The translations under genes were made by a program, and so were the position numbers. This document shows, piece after piece, positions 5,179-5,219 of a stretch of DNA of 5,219 nt. Source of the stretch: Candidatus Saccharibacteria bacterium UBA2866 (lineage in GTDB: Bacteria > Patescibacteriota > Saccharimonadia > Saccharimonadales > Saccharimonadaceae); assembly GCA_002350545.1 (NCBI GenBank), contig DEEY01000024.1, positions 106,850 through 112,068 on the forward strand, in the 5' to 3' direction. The notes under the pieces are model-generated. The model was not told the DNA's origin and searched no databases. It saw nothing but the letters and a program-made list of their open reading frames with translations. The stretch's first letter is position 1. Each line of letters starts with the position of its first letter.

Positions 5179-5219
5179 TGGCTGGGATGGCAGGGATCGA
5201 ACCTGCGAATGACGGGACC
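5179..5219 (-). tRNA. 3' part of a tRNA, probably tRNA-Gln; 5' part outside the window
   Basis: Read on the minus strand: the last three anticodon-loop bases GGT (5219-5217), anticodon-stem strand CCCGT, variable loop CATTC, T stem GCAGG, T loop TTCGATC, CCTGC, acceptor strand CATCCCA, discriminator G and an encoded CCA (5181-5179). The discriminator G73 with A72 (implying a U1-A72 pair), a five-base variable loop CATTC as in many bacterial tRNA-Gln, and G36 (anticodon xxG) together point to glutamine. Pro is less likely because G73 is unusual there, and Leu is excluded by the short variable loop. The anticodon's first two bases lie beyond the window. Confidence 0.85.

Overview
The window looks like a small-genome bacterium of the Patescibacteria (CPR), probably close to Saccharibacteria. 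This is an inference from three things: tightly packed genes with overlapping ends, promoters that appear to give leaderless mRNAs, and a secreted protein ending in a two-helix VirB2/TrbC-like membrane module of a kind common in that group. Nothing in the window fixes the taxon. All genes read with the standard code and end in TAG or TAA.

Layout. Positions 2-1717 (+) hold the 3' part of a P-type cation ATPase gene (CtpE-like), which is open to the left edge. It meets rlmH (1714-2148, -) tail to tail, sharing the four bases CTAG. rlmH overlaps the end of tsaD (2141-3313, -), so tsaD and rlmH form a two-gene unit for tRNA and rRNA modification. A 106-bp gap holds two divergent promoters, each with its -10 box six bases before an ATG. 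To the right lie a single-pass membrane protein with an acidic outer domain (3420-3965, +) and, overlapping it by 20 bases behind a strong ribosome binding site, a secreted cysteine-containing basic protein anchored by the two-helix C-terminal module (3946-5091, +). A strong terminator follows (5108-5158), then the 3' half of a tRNA, probably tRNA-Gln, on the minus strand at the right edge.

The most notable feature is a pair of palindromic elements of about 120 bp inside two unrelated conserved genes: 648-772 in the ATPase and 2826-2945 in tsaD. They share a 59-base core with only three differences and an internal GC-rich hairpin. They are inserted in opposite orientations relative to their host genes, and both keep the reading frame open. 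Each core is flanked by a long inverted repeat of 22-25 bases whose sequence is different in the two copies, so the arms appear to be made or maintained locally at each site. The arrangement recalls the Rickettsia palindromic elements found inside protein genes, but I recognise no sequence relation to them. The terminator hairpin at 5108-5152 shares part of this design (arms, then opposed GA/GA dinucleotides, then an inner stem), and its left arm sits in a diverged copy of the neighbouring tRNA 3' end.
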